A stretch of 64,000 bases of DNA from Pseudomonadota bacterium (GTDB lineage: Bacteria; Pseudomonadota; Gammaproteobacteria; Steroidobacterales; Steroidobacteraceae), in the NCBI GenBank assembly GCA_018241505.1, contig JAFEDS010000009.1, forward strand, positions 310,001-374,000, written 5' to 3'. Positions 26,731 through 36,055 of this stretch are shown here, piece by piece (position 1 is the first letter of the stretch; each line of letters begins with the position of its first letter). The position numbers and the translations under genes are program-made. A model generated the notes under the pieces. It saw only the letters and a list, made by a program, of their open reading frames with translations, was not told where the DNA came from and searched no databases.

Positions 26731-27311
26731 TGCGGATGTTCGTAGCGACGGCCTGTCTGTTCACACTGGGAGCGGTCAGCGCCGCGCAGGCTCCCCGTTC
26801 CACCTTGGAGCTCACGAGTCCGGATCTGCCGGCGGGTCAGCCGATCCCGGACGAGTTCATTGCAGATACATTCGGTTGTCACGGACCCAACCTGTCACCG
26901 GCCTTGAAGTGGAGCCATGCGCCGGCGGGCACCCGCAGTTTCGCGATCACCATGTTTGATCCTTACGAGCCTCCGGTGTCGGGCTGGTGGCATTGGGTTG
27001 TTTATGACATCCCTGCCACCGTCAGCGAGTTGCCGCGAGGCGCGGGCAGCGCGCGCAATCCGGGCTTGCCCGCGGGAGCCAGGCAAGTGCGTCCGGATGG
27101 GGATGCACCCGAGCCACACTATTACGGACCCTGTCCGGATGAGGGAGATCCTCCACATCCCTACACGATTACCGTGTATGCGCTCAGTGTCGAGCACCTG
27201 GATGCAGCGCCCACTTCGACGCCAGCCAACATCGACTATTTGATTTCGTCCAAGGTGCTGGCGAAGTCGACGCTGGTGCGGCCGTTCTCGCGCCCCAGAA
27301 AAAGCCCCTGA
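26730..27311 (+). CDS. Exported YbhB/YbcL (PEBP)-family protein
   Basis: A 193-residue phosphatidylethanolamine-binding-like protein with a signal peptide (ATACLFTLGAVSAAQA). Family motifs are present: GPNLSPALKWSHAPAGTRS, MFDPYEPPVSGWWHWVVYDI and HYYGPCPDEGDPPHPYTITVYAL. The start ATG overlaps the cytochrome stop (TGATG). The biochemical role of bacterial members is poorly known; small-ligand binding is assumed. These proteins do recur beside PQQ dehydrogenases, so a link to that enzyme is possible. Confidence 0.9.
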   Translation: MRMFVATACLFTLGAVSAAQAPRSTLELTSPDLPAGQPIPDEFIADTFGCHGPNLSPALKWSHAPAGTRSFAITMFDPYEPPVSGWWHWVVYDIPATVSELPRGAGSARNPGLPAGARQVRPDGDAPEPHYYGPCPDEGDPPHPYTITVYALSVEHLDAAPTSTPANIDYLISSKVLAKSTLVRPFSRPRKSP

Positions 27312-27446
27312 TATCCGTGCATTAACGGTGGAAATCTCGCTTTCCGCCCGGTAGAGGATTGGATGCCGCTCTGGTCGCGCAGGCTGCGCGCCGCTACGCT
27401 TTGAGTGCCTTCAGCCACTCAACTGAACTCGCGCGGGGAGCCGACC

Positions 27447-28733
27447 TTGACCCGTATTCTCAGCCTGCAGATGCACGATCTGCGCTTTCCGACCTCAAAG
27501 TTTCTGGACGGCTCCGATGCCATGAATCCGGATCCGGACTATTCGGCGGCCTATGTCATTCTGCGCACCGATCACCCCGAGGGTATCGAAGGGCATGGCT
27601 TCACGTTCACCATCGGCCGCGGTAACGAGTTGTGCATTGCCGCCATTGAAGCATTCCGGCCCTTCGTGGAGGGTCAGTCCCTCGAGGGCATTGTGTCCGA
27701 GATGGCTCGCTTCTGGAAGCTGTTGGCCGGTGACAGTCAGTTGCGCTGGGTGGGGCCCGAGAAGGGGGTCATCCATCTGGCGCTGGCGGCCGTGATCAAC
27801 GCCATCTGGGACCTGTGGGCCAAGGTCGCCGGCAAGCCGCTCTGGAAGTTGCTTGCCGACCTGTCACCCGAACAGATGGTTTCTCTCATCGACTTCCGGC
27901 ACATACAGGACGCTCTGACTCCTCGGGAAGCGTGTGAAATCCTGACGAAGCTGCAGCCGACTCGCGGCGAGCGTGAGGCGCAACTCCTGCGCGAGGGCTA
28001 TCCCGCTTACACCACCTCCGCTGGTTGGCTCGGCTATTCCGACGACAAGCTGCGGCAGTTGTGCCGTCAGGGAATTGCCCAGGGTTGGGATGCGTTCAAG
28101 ATCAAAGTAGGCCGTGAGATCGAGGAGGACCGGCGCCGCTGCGCGATCATGCGACAGGAGATCGGCGCCGACCGCCGCCTGATGATTGACGCGAACCAGG
28201 TTTGGGAAGTCGATCAGGCGATTGAGTGGGTAAAGGCGTTACGCGAGTTTGATCCGTGGTGGATCGAGGAGCCTCTGAGTCCCGACGATATTCTCGGCCA
28301 TGCGCGCGTGGCTCGGGGCGTACGACCGATCCGGGTCGCCACGGGTGAGCACGCCCACAACCGCGTGATGTTCAAACAATTCCTGCAGGCCGATGCGCTC
28401 GATGTGGTGCAGGTGGATGCCTGCCGGCTGGGCGGGTTGAATGAAGTGCTGGCGGTGTTGCTGCTGGCCGCGAAATTCAACAAGCCGGTGTGTCCTCATG
28501 CCGGCGGCGTGGGGCTGTGCGAGCTGGTGCAACACATCTCCATGATCGATTTTATTGCCATCAGCGGCAAGCTGGAGCAGAGCATGGTGGAGTATGCGGG
28601 TCATTTGCATGAGCATTTCATTGACCCGGTGCGCATCGAGCGCGGCCGGTATCGGGTTCCCCAAATGCCGGGATACAGTGCGCAGATGAAGCCGCAGTCT
28701 ATTGCAGACAACGTCTGGCACGCGGAGCGCTGA
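27447..28733 (+). CDS. fucD: L-fuconate dehydratase
   Basis: A 428-residue enolase-superfamily enzyme that follows the Xanthomonas FucD/human ENOSF1 sequence as I remember it: HDLRFPTSKFLDGSDAMNP, SQLRWVGPEKGVIHLA, YPAYTTSAGWLGYSDDK, the KxK motif in FKIKVG near residue 218, MIDANQVW, WIEEPLSPDD, ATGEHAHNRVMFKQ and PHAGGVGLCELVQH. It dehydrates L-fuconate to 2-keto-3-deoxy-L-fuconate. The TTG start at 27447 follows a GGGGAG box by 6 bases and reproduces the family N-terminus (TRILSLQMHDLRF); a longer ATG start at 27405 adds residues not found in relatives. The C-terminus is about a dozen residues shorter than in Xanthomonas. The 135-base gap before it may hold an extra promoter. Confidence 0.95.
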   Translation: MTRILSLQMHDLRFPTSKFLDGSDAMNPDPDYSAAYVILRTDHPEGIEGHGFTFTIGRGNELCIAAIEAFRPFVEGQSLEGIVSEMARFWKLLAGDSQLRWVGPEKGVIHLALAAVINAIWDLWAKVAGKPLWKLLADLSPEQMVSLIDFRHIQDALTPREACEILTKLQPTRGEREAQLLREGYPAYTTSAGWLGYSDDKLRQLCRQGIAQGWDAFKIKVGREIEEDRRRCAIMRQEIGADRRLMIDANQVWEVDQAIEWVKALREFDPWWIEEPLSPDDILGHARVARGVRPIRVATGEHAHNRVMFKQFLQADALDVVQVDACRLGGLNEVLAVLLLAAKFNKPVCPHAGGVGLCELVQHISMIDFIAISGKLEQSMVEYAGHLHEHFIDPVRIERGRYRVPQMPGYSAQMKPQSIADNVWHAER

Positions 28734-28738
28734 CAACG

Positions 28739-30175
28739 ATGGATCGCAGATCATTCATCAAGTCCGCGGCCGCTGGCGCGGTCGGCGCGGCGGTCTGCGG
28801 GCGCCGGCATGCGCAAGCTGCCACTACGGATTCCCGGCCCAACATCCTCCTGTTGGTGACTGACCAACAGTCCTGGAGGATGATGAGTTGCGCCGGCAAT
28901 CGCTGGCTGAAAACGCCGGCCATGGATGCTCTGGCCGCGGCGGGAACGCGCTTCGAGCTGGCCTACGCGACCAACCCGGTCTGTGGCGGCTCGCGCTTCA
29001 GCCTGGAAACGGGCCGCATGCCGCAGGTTGCAAAAATCAACAACGAATGGGACGCACCGGATGGCCAGGTACCGCCTTCCGTGTTCGCGTCCGGCCTGGG
29101 CTCATTGTTCCATGCGGCCGGATATGACACGGTCTATGGAGGCAAGATCGATCTGCCGCGCAGCTACCGCGACCAGTTCGCCGGGCTGGCCTATCGATAC
29201 TTTGAGGAAGATGAACGCGATCGTCTGGCCGCGGCGTGCGCGGCGTTCCTGAAGGGCCGCCACGAGCGGCCGTTCTTTCTGACCGCGAGCCTGATCAACC
29301 CACATGACATCTGTTTTCTGGCCATCAATGCCTATCGTGCCTCGTTGGGGCAGGCCCCCATATTCGATGCGGTGGATACCTCGGGCGAGCTGGCGAAGCA
29401 GGTGCGGAACCTGCGCGATCGGGCGGCGTTCTTTGAGAAGACCTGCCCGCCCTTGCCCGCCAACTTTGCGATTCCGTCCCTGGAGCCGGCGGCCATCAAC
29501 GACAAAGTGCTCCAGCCCATGCCGTACTACGGGGCATTCCGCGCCTGGGTGCGCAAGAACTGGAGCGATGAGGACTGGCGCATCCATAGCTGGATCTACC
29601 ACCGGTTGACCGAGGATGTGGATCGCAAAGTCGCCACCATCCTGGCGGCACTTCGCGAGGCCGGCCTGGAGCGCAATACCCTGGTGGTGTTTACCAGCGA
29701 TCACGGCGAAATGAACGGCGCGCACCACTTGGAGGCCAAGGAAGTGCTGTATGAGGAAGCGACCCGGGTTCCTTTCATCATGAGCTTCCGCGGCGTCATT
29801 CCAGAAGGGCGGGTCGATGGCAGTCACCTGATTTCAACGGGCCTGGATCTATTGCCCACACTGTGTGATTTCGCCGGGATCCCACTTCCAGCGGTTGCGC
29901 TCGATGGCCGGAGCCTGCGTCCCCTCGCTGAAGGACACTCCCCACCCGACTGGCGCCGATACGTGGTTGCCGAGAGCTGGGGTGACCGCATGATCCGGAC
30001 TCAACGGTTCAAGTACTGCAAATACACATCCGGCGCTCATGCCGAGCAACTCACTGACCTGGCAGCCGATCCCGGTGAGATGAACAACCTGGCGGAGCTG
30101 TCGGAACACGCGGCCACCTTGAAGGAACATCAGGCGCTGCTGACCGAGTGGCAGCGAAAGACTTGGGACTCTTGA
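28739..30175 (+). CDS. Exported sulfatase with a variant active-site motif
   Basis: The 478-residue protein starts with a Tat-like signal (MDRRSFIKSAAAGAVGAA). The sulfatase alkaline-phosphatase-like fold is clear: NILLLVTDQQSW with metal Asp residues, TSDHGEMNGAHH and YGGKIDLP. The catalytic cysteine that is converted to formylglycine is Cys82, but the signature reads CGGSR, not the canonical CxPSR or CxASR. It lies 5 bases after fucD, so removal of sulfate from a fucose- or rhamnose-containing glycan is the logical role. It could also be a related phosphonate hydrolase or arylsulfatase-like enzyme. Whether the variant motif is modified normally is unknown. Confidence 0.87.
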   Translation: MDRRSFIKSAAAGAVGAAVCGRRHAQAATTDSRPNILLLVTDQQSWRMMSCAGNRWLKTPAMDALAAAGTRFELAYATNPVCGGSRFSLETGRMPQVAKINNEWDAPDGQVPPSVFASGLGSLFHAAGYDTVYGGKIDLPRSYRDQFAGLAYRYFEEDERDRLAAACAAFLKGRHERPFFLTASLINPHDICFLAINAYRASLGQAPIFDAVDTSGELAKQVRNLRDRAAFFEKTCPPLPANFAIPSLEPAAINDKVLQPMPYYGAFRAWVRKNWSDEDWRIHSWIYHRLTEDVDRKVATILAALREAGLERNTLVVFTSDHGEMNGAHHLEAKEVLYEEATRVPFIMSFRGVIPEGRVDGSHLISTGLDLLPTLCDFAGIPLPAVALDGRSLRPLAEGHSPPDWRRYVVAESWGDRMIRTQRFKYCKYTSGAHAEQLTDLAADPGEMNNLAELSEHAATLKEHQALLTEWQRKTWDS

Positions 30176-30192
30176 AGACTTGAAAGAAGTCT
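30176..30192 (+). other. Short inverted repeat after the sulfatase gene
   Basis: AGACTT and AAGTCT form a perfect 6-bp stem with a 5-base loop directly after the sulfatase stop. There is no T-run behind it, so a role as terminator is doubtful. Confidence 0.3.
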
Positions 30193-30273
30193 GCTGACTT
30201 CCCGCAAAAATCAAAAAGATCATTTTGTGCTGCCGGCATTAGACTAGGTCTTTGAACGCCGGACGCGCGCAGC

Positions 30274-33228
30274 ATGACAACGCATTTCAAGGCCTTGCGT
30301 TTTGTTTTCAGCCTCGCATTGAGCGTTGCAACCGGGCAGGCCGCACTCGCCGCCGCGCCCGAAACGCAACCCCAGGATGCGCAGTACACCAAGCTGATCG
30401 GCGAGCACCTCGTCGATAAACGCATTACCACCGAGTTGGTCGATCACATGCCGGCCTCCGACTCGGTGCCGTCGCCGTTGAAGTTCTTTGGCCGCATTCC
30501 CGGTACCCCGGGTGAGCTGACGTACGCAAAGGACATCGAGCGCTACTACCAGGAGTTGGCGAAATCATCGCCCCGGGCGCGCTTCTGGAAGCTGGGCACG
30601 ACTGAAGAGGGCCGCGACCAGGTGGTGCTCGCTGTCGCGGACGAGGAGACCCTCAAAAACCTCGACAAATACAAGGCTGACCTGGCAGCGCTGGCGGATC
30701 CACGCCGCACCACCGAGGAACAGGCCAAGGCGATTATCCACACGTCGAAACCCATTTACTGGATCACCAGCGGCATTCACTCGCCCGAGACGGGTGGCCC
30801 GGAAATGCTCATTGAGCTGGCCTTCCGCTTGATGGTCGAGGAAACACCCTTTATTCAGAACATCCGCAACAACGTCATCACATTCATCACTCCGGTGGTG
30901 GAGGTCGACGGGCGTGAGAAAGAGGTGGATACCTACTATTACGGGAAGAAGACCGGTAAGCCGCGGCCGCCGCTGATGTACTGGGGCAAGTATGTTGCGC
31001 ACGACAACAATCGTGACGGTATGGGGCAGTTCCTGAAACTCACCCAGAACATCACGAAGGGTGTGCTCGAATGGCACCCGACGTTCCTCCACGATCTGCA
31101 CGAGGCGCAATCCTACCTGTATGTATCGACCGGGACCGGCCCATACAATCCCTCGCTCGACCCGGTGCAGGCAGACGAGTGGTGGCTGCTCGCCGAGACC
31201 GAAGTGTCGGAGATGGCCAAGCGCAAAGTTCCTGGGGTGTGGACCTGGGGTTTCTACGACGGCTGGGTTCCCAACTATCTGTTCTGGATCGCGCTCACCC
31301 ACAACAGCTTCGGCCGTTTCTACGAAGTGCAGAGCTATGGTCCGGATATCCAGAAGGGACTCAAGCTCGGCCCCACTGTCACCAGCCACGAGTGGTATCG
31401 GCCCAACCCGCCGTTACCCTCGATTGACTGGGGTCCCCGCAACAACACCAACATCCAGGAATCAGCGCTCCTGTTCGCACTGAACCGGGTTGCGAAAGAT
31501 CGCGAGCTGTATCTCGAGAACTTCTGGGTCAAGAGCCGACATGCGGTGGAAGCCGGCCGCTCGGGTGCGGTCAACGCCTGGGTGATTCCCGCGGCCCAGC
31601 GTGCTCCCCTCAATGTGGCTTCGATGATCAATGATCTTCGCCACCAGGGTGTCGAAATCAATAGTGCCAGCGAAGCGTTCACCGCCGGTGGAGTGAGCGT
31701 GTCGGCCGGGGACTACATCGTGCGCGCGGATCAGCCGTACAGGACCCTCGCGGACATGTACTTTTCGGTGCAGAACTACCCGGCTCCGAACCCGCGCCCG
31801 TATGATGACACCGGCTGGACGATGCAGTACATGCGCAACGTGCGTCTGTCCCCGGTGCACGACCCTGAAATCCTGAAGAAATCCATGACCCTGCTCGGTG
31901 CCGATGTGGCGCCGAAGGGTGCGATTGCCGGATCAGGCTCGACCATCCTGTTCAACCACACCGGTGATAACGAGTTGGTGAGCCTGCGCTTCCGGCTGAA
32001 GGGCGCGAAAATGCTCGCGGCGGAGGAGCCGTTTGACGCCGGTGGACACCACTATGTGGCGGGCACATTCATTCTCCCGAATGCGGACAGATCGCGAGTC
32101 GAGCGCCTGGCCGCGGAGTTGGGATTGAAAGGCGAGGCGGTCGAGTCGGCACCGTCGGTGAAGTCGCATCCATTGACCGCGCCGCGCATTGGCTACCTGC
32201 ATTCCTGGCTGCGCACGCAGGATGAGGGGTGGTGGCGCGCCGCACTCGATACCTACGGAATTCCCTACACGTACTTCGCTGATATCAAGGCGCGCCAGGG
32301 TGGCCTGCGCCAGAAGTACGACGTCATCATCTATCCGACCGCAGGTTCGAATCCGCGGGAGCAACTCGTTGGCGTTGCCATGAATGGCGACGTGCCTATT
32401 CCCTACAAGAAGAGCACCTTGACTCCAAACCTCGGCGCGGAGGATTCGGCGGACGACATCCGCGGCGGCTTGGGTGCGGATGGTCTGGCGGAGCTCAAGA
32501 AGTTCGTCGAAGCAGGCGGCACCTTGATAGGCGACGGTACGACAGTGGAGATGCTCGCCGCGTATGGCATGGCCGCTGAAGTCAGTGTCTCGACTCCTTC
32601 GGAGTTGTTCACCAAAGGGGCCATCATGCGCGGTGTGATTGCCGACCAGAAGAGCCCGTTGGTGTATGGTTATGAGGAGAAGGACCTGCCGATCTACTTC
32701 TCGGCGAATCCCGTCATTGCGGCGGGCCGGGCCAACGCCGGTGAGATGGGCTATTTCAACCCCAACGCTCCCGGTGCCCGCATCAGCCAGAATCTCACGC
32801 CGAATTCAGTTCCCGTCAAAGTCTCGCCGTGGGACACAGATGCGAAACAGGCAGAAGGCAAGGACAAGGAGGGTGACTCCGCCTCGCCCTTCGGCTCCGA
32901 TTTGCCGACCTCCCGTACCGGCGGCGCGGAGCCTACTCAACATCCGCGAGTCGTCATGCAATTCCCGGAGAAGGCGGACGACATCCTGTTGAGCGGAATG
33001 TTGAGTGGTGGCCAGACCCTGACCAGGAAGGCGCTGCTGGTCGACGTGCCGGATAAAAAGGGGCACATGGTGTTGTATGGGCTGCGGCCATTCTGGCGCT
33101 GGCAGACGCAGGGCAGCTACTTCCTCGGGTTCAACGCCATTTTGAATTGGGATCACCTGGATGCCGGGGCACCGCCGCCCAAGCCGGCCGCCAAGGAGTC
33201 TGCGCCGCCCACCGCAGCGGCCAGGTGA
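30274..33228 (+). CDS. Exported M14-family zinc carboxypeptidase-like protein
   Basis: A 984-residue protein with a signal peptide (FVFSLALSVATGQAALA). The M14 zinc motif HxxE is read in SGIHSPETGGPEM at about residue 170, with candidate further residues in HDNNRDGM and the zinc His in LHDLHEA. After the 350-residue peptidase domain there is a long C-terminal part with a glutamine-amidotransferase-like look (VIIYPTAGSNPREQL, AGGTLIGDGTTVEML). This architecture is common in uncharacterised exported M14 proteins of TonB-rich bacteria. It stands alone between the sulfatase and the GH9 gene, with no clear ribosome site at the ATG. Peptidase activity is inferred from the ligands. Confidence 0.85.
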   Translation: MTTHFKALRFVFSLALSVATGQAALAAAPETQPQDAQYTKLIGEHLVDKRITTELVDHMPASDSVPSPLKFFGRIPGTPGELTYAKDIERYYQELAKSSPRARFWKLGTTEEGRDQVVLAVADEETLKNLDKYKADLAALADPRRTTEEQAKAIIHTSKPIYWITSGIHSPETGGPEMLIELAFRLMVEETPFIQNIRNNVITFITPVVEVDGREKEVDTYYYGKKTGKPRPPLMYWGKYVAHDNNRDGMGQFLKLTQNITKGVLEWHPTFLHDLHEAQSYLYVSTGTGPYNPSLDPVQADEWWLLAETEVSEMAKRKVPGVWTWGFYDGWVPNYLFWIALTHNSFGRFYEVQSYGPDIQKGLKLGPTVTSHEWYRPNPPLPSIDWGPRNNTNIQESALLFALNRVAKDRELYLENFWVKSRHAVEAGRSGAVNAWVIPAAQRAPLNVASMINDLRHQGVEINSASEAFTAGGVSVSAGDYIVRADQPYRTLADMYFSVQNYPAPNPRPYDDTGWTMQYMRNVRLSPVHDPEILKKSMTLLGADVAPKGAIAGSGSTILFNHTGDNELVSLRFRLKGAKMLAAEEPFDAGGHHYVAGTFILPNADRSRVERLAAELGLKGEAVESAPSVKSHPLTAPRIGYLHSWLRTQDEGWWRAALDTYGIPYTYFADIKARQGGLRQKYDVIIYPTAGSNPREQLVGVAMNGDVPIPYKKSTLTPNLGAEDSADDIRGGLGADGLAELKKFVEAGGTLIGDGTTVEMLAAYGMAAEVSVSTPSELFTKGAIMRGVIADQKSPLVYGYEEKDLPIYFSANPVIAAGRANAGEMGYFNPNAPGARISQNLTPNSVPVKVSPWDTDAKQAEGKDKEGDSASPFGSDLPTSRTGGAEPTQHPRVVMQFPEKADDILLSGMLSGGQTLTRKALLVDVPDKKGHMVLYGLRPFWRWQTQGSYFLGFNAILNWDHLDAGAPPPKPAAKESAPPTAAAR

Positions 33229-33232
33229 GCGA

Positions 33233-33259
33233 CAGGCGCGTCGAAGCCTCGCGCGCCTG
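33233..33259 (+). terminator. GC-rich hairpin, possible terminator
   Basis: CAGGCGCG and CGCGCCTG form a perfect 8-bp stem with an 11-base loop, 5 bases after the M14 gene stop. It lacks a T-tract, so intrinsic termination is possible but not strong. Confidence 0.4.
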
Positions 33260-33318
33260 ATTGTCAGCGCCAATTGGTAGCGCTATCATGAGCCTGTCAA
33301 CCGTGCCCGGGGGTTTAT

Positions 33319-36045
33319 GTGAGCCATGTTGCGCGCAGTTACCTGCTGACTCTGGGCAGGGCGAGTCTCCTTTTGATCCTGGCGGCCACGGCGGATCTGT
33401 GCGCCGCCGATCTCGACATGCAGGTGAACGACAAGGGCTACCTCGACACACAGGGTTTCAGCGTCTTTCTCTACGACAGCACGTACCATCCTGTTTTCGT
33501 AGACCAGAAAAACACTGCCATGGAGATGATTCTCCACGGTCAGCGAATCGCGACCAACGGCGATGTACGCCTCATGCCAACGCCCGAGCAGTGGGACCTG
33601 GTGGCAACTCTGCGGGGACGCCGGGCCGATCGTGCCAACAACCGGCTTACCGCCAACCTCGCGTTTCCGACTTTTGATCTCAGCTACACGCTGGAAGTCG
33701 CTGCGGAGCCCGGCGGCGTTAGAGTGAGTGTCAATCTCGCCGAGCCGTTACCCCAGAAACTGTCCGGGCGGGCGGGCTTCAACCTGGAATTCCTGCCTTC
33801 AATCTACATGGGCAAGGCTTACCTGGTCGACGGCACCCGAGCCGGCATTTTTCCCCGAACACCGAACGATCCGATGGTGAGTGTGTTGCCACTGCCGGAT
33901 GAGCCAAAGAAGGCGTACTACCTGGAAGACTGGGAGAAGGTTAAAGGGTACACAGAGCCGCTGCCGTTCGCGCGGGGCAGGAGTATCACGCTGGGTGTCG
34001 ACGCCGCGTTGGCGCGGATCAATGTCGAGTCGGAAACCGCGGATCTCATGCTGTTTGATGGGCGCGACCGCGCGCAGAACGGGTGGTTTGTTTTACGTTC
34101 GCTCATTCCTTCGGGCAAGACGACCGGCGCTCTCGTTTGGCACATCAGACCGGATGTGATTCCGAACTGGACGCGACCGCCGATGATCGCCCACAGCCAG
34201 GTGGGATATGCGCCGGAGTTCTCGAAGGTGGCAGTCCTCGAGCTCGACCCCAGATACAACGGCCCAAAGACGGCAAAGGTGCTGCGTCTGGCGCAGGATG
34301 GGTCGTACAAACCCGTGTTCGAGGGCTCGATAACACCCGCCACGCCATGGCTGCGTTACGTCTATTCGAAATTCGACTTCACCGCCGTGAAAGATCCCGG
34401 TCTGTATGTAATCGAGTACGCGGATCAGCGGACGGCGCCATTTCCTATCTCAGAAGACGCTTACGCCAATGTCTGGCAGGACAGCCTGGACCATCATCTC
34501 GCGGAACAGATGGACCACGTCTCGGTCCGCGAAGCCTACCGCGTGTGGCATGGCGCTTCGCACCTGGATGACGGACGTCTCGCACCTGTAGTTGGCGAGC
34601 AGTTTGATGGCTGGAATCAGGCTTCGTCAACCGACGGGAAGTACGAGGCAGGCGATCACATTCCGGGAATGAACGTGGGCGGCTGGTACGATGCCGGCGA
34701 CTTCGATCTCGAGGAACCTGCCCAGCTCAGTGTGATTCAGAGCCTCGCTCTGGCCTACCGTGAATTCAACATCAAATATGACGAGCTCACGGTGGATGAA
34801 ACCGCGCGTGAGGTGCAGATGCACCGCCCTGATGGCGTGCCGGACGTTGTGCAGCAGATAAAACACGGCGCACTCCTCATTCTCGCGCAGTTTCACAACA
34901 TCGGGCATTCGATTCGCGGCACCCACGAACCGGACCTGCGTCAGTACACGCACCTGGGGGACGCGGCATCCAAAACCGATGGTCGGATCTACGATCCGAA
35001 GCTTCGGCCTGACGAAGCGAAGGGGGACTTCTCCGGTAAGCCGGACGATCGCTGGATCTTTTCCACGACGAACCCGTATCTGCAGTGGAACGCCATCGCG
35101 GCGTTGGCCGCGGCTGCGGATTCTCTGAAGGGCTGGGATGATGCATTGGCGAAAGACGCCCTCGATACTGCGATAAAAGCTTGGAATGACGAGCTAACAC
35201 ATCCCACGCCGAATCCCCCTCGCGACAGCTCAGGCGCATCGGTGCCGGGTGGCTCATCTGGATCCGGTGTTCTGGCCGCCTCGCAAGGGGCGGTGTCAGG
35301 CGCCGGTGGCGGTGGCAAGCGCCGCTCCGTCACTCAAAAAACCAACGCCGCGACTGGCGTTGAAGCACCCCCTCCCGATGCCTTCGGTCGGGGCGACTTC
35401 GAGGTCGGGCAGGTGTGGACCGCGGCTTTGGAGCTGACAATCGCGACTCGGGGCGCTGAACCCTACAAGTCGAAATTGCGCGAGTTGTTTCCTCGGATGA
35501 TTGCCCCGCGGCAGATGAACCGCTACGGTTGGACCGCGGTCCGGGCGCTACCCTATCTCGGGGCGACCGCGAAGGATCAACTGCGCGCGGCGGTCGAGTC
35601 CTACATGGCGACTGAAGGCAAGCAGCTCGACGCTACGCCTTTCGGGGTGCCCCCGAGTCTGCGCACCTGGGGTGGGTCGGGCGCTGTGGTGGATATGGCC
35701 ATTCGGATGTACTTCCTGCATCAGACCTTTCCGGATCTCGTGAGCCCGGAATACACACTGCGTGCCGTCAACTACATTCTGGGCACGCACCCGGTATCCA
35801 GCACTTCGTATGTAGCCGGTGTCGGCACGGTCTCGAAGTTAAAGACATACAGCAACAATCGCGGCGACGAGGCGTATATTCCGGGTGCCGTGATTCCGGG
35901 GTATATCATCATCAAACCGGATTTTCCCGAGTGTATCGATGACTTCGGATTCCTCTGGTTTGAGGATGAAGCCGTGGTCGCCGGGTCGGCGAGCTGGGTG
36001 GTGGCCGGAAATGCGGCAGCCTCGATCACTCGGCGAATGCAGTAG
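33319..36045 (+). CDS. Exported glycoside hydrolase family 9 enzyme with a G/S-rich insertion
   Basis: The 908-residue protein has a signal peptide ending near LCAADL, a region of about 270 residues of beta-rich sequence, an Ig-like CelD N-terminal domain (SQVGYAPEFSKVAVLEL near 295) and a GH9 catalytic barrel. The catalytic aspartates are in GWYDAGDFD (about 456); the family C-terminal motifs are seen as LGTHPVSSTSYVAGVG (about 822) and FEDEAVVAGSASW (about 880), the latter holding the expected acid. A flexible G/S/P-rich stretch at residues 627-688 interrupts the barrel. The start is GTG with a GGGGG box about 6 bases upstream; a nearby ATG is out of frame. GH9 members cleave beta-glucans and related polymers; the target here is unknown. 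Confidence 0.85.
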   Translation: MSHVARSYLLTLGRASLLLILAATADLCAADLDMQVNDKGYLDTQGFSVFLYDSTYHPVFVDQKNTAMEMILHGQRIATNGDVRLMPTPEQWDLVATLRGRRADRANNRLTANLAFPTFDLSYTLEVAAEPGGVRVSVNLAEPLPQKLSGRAGFNLEFLPSIYMGKAYLVDGTRAGIFPRTPNDPMVSVLPLPDEPKKAYYLEDWEKVKGYTEPLPFARGRSITLGVDAALARINVESETADLMLFDGRDRAQNGWFVLRSLIPSGKTTGALVWHIRPDVIPNWTRPPMIAHSQVGYAPEFSKVAVLELDPRYNGPKTAKVLRLAQDGSYKPVFEGSITPATPWLRYVYSKFDFTAVKDPGLYVIEYADQRTAPFPISEDAYANVWQDSLDHHLAEQMDHVSVREAYRVWHGASHLDDGRLAPVVGEQFDGWNQASSTDGKYEAGDHIPGMNVGGWYDAGDFDLEEPAQLSVIQSLALAYREFNIKYDELTVDETAREVQMHRPDGVPDVVQQIKHGALLILAQFHNIGHSIRGTHEPDLRQYTHLGDAASKTDGRIYDPKLRPDEAKGDFSGKPDDRWIFSTTNPYLQWNAIAALAAAADSLKGWDDALAKDALDTAIKAWNDELTHPTPNPPRDSSGASVPGGSSGSGVLAASQGAVSGAGGGGKRRSVTQKTNAATGVEAPPPDAFGRGDFEVGQVWTAALELTIATRGAEPYKSKLRELFPRMIAPRQMNRYGWTAVRALPYLGATAKDQLRAAVESYMATEGKQLDATPFGVPPSLRTWGGSGAVVDMAIRMYFLHQTFPDLVSPEYTLRAVNYILGTHPVSSTSYVAGVGTVSKLKTYSNNRGDEAYIPGAVIPGYIIIKPDFPECIDDFGFLWFEDEAVVAGSASWVVAGNAAASITRRMQ

Positions 36046-36055
36046 CCACCGCGAG

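Noticed and set aside
30176-30192. Hairpin after the sulfatase as an intrinsic terminator
   Set aside because: The stem is only 6 bp and no T-run follows; kept only as an inverted repeat.
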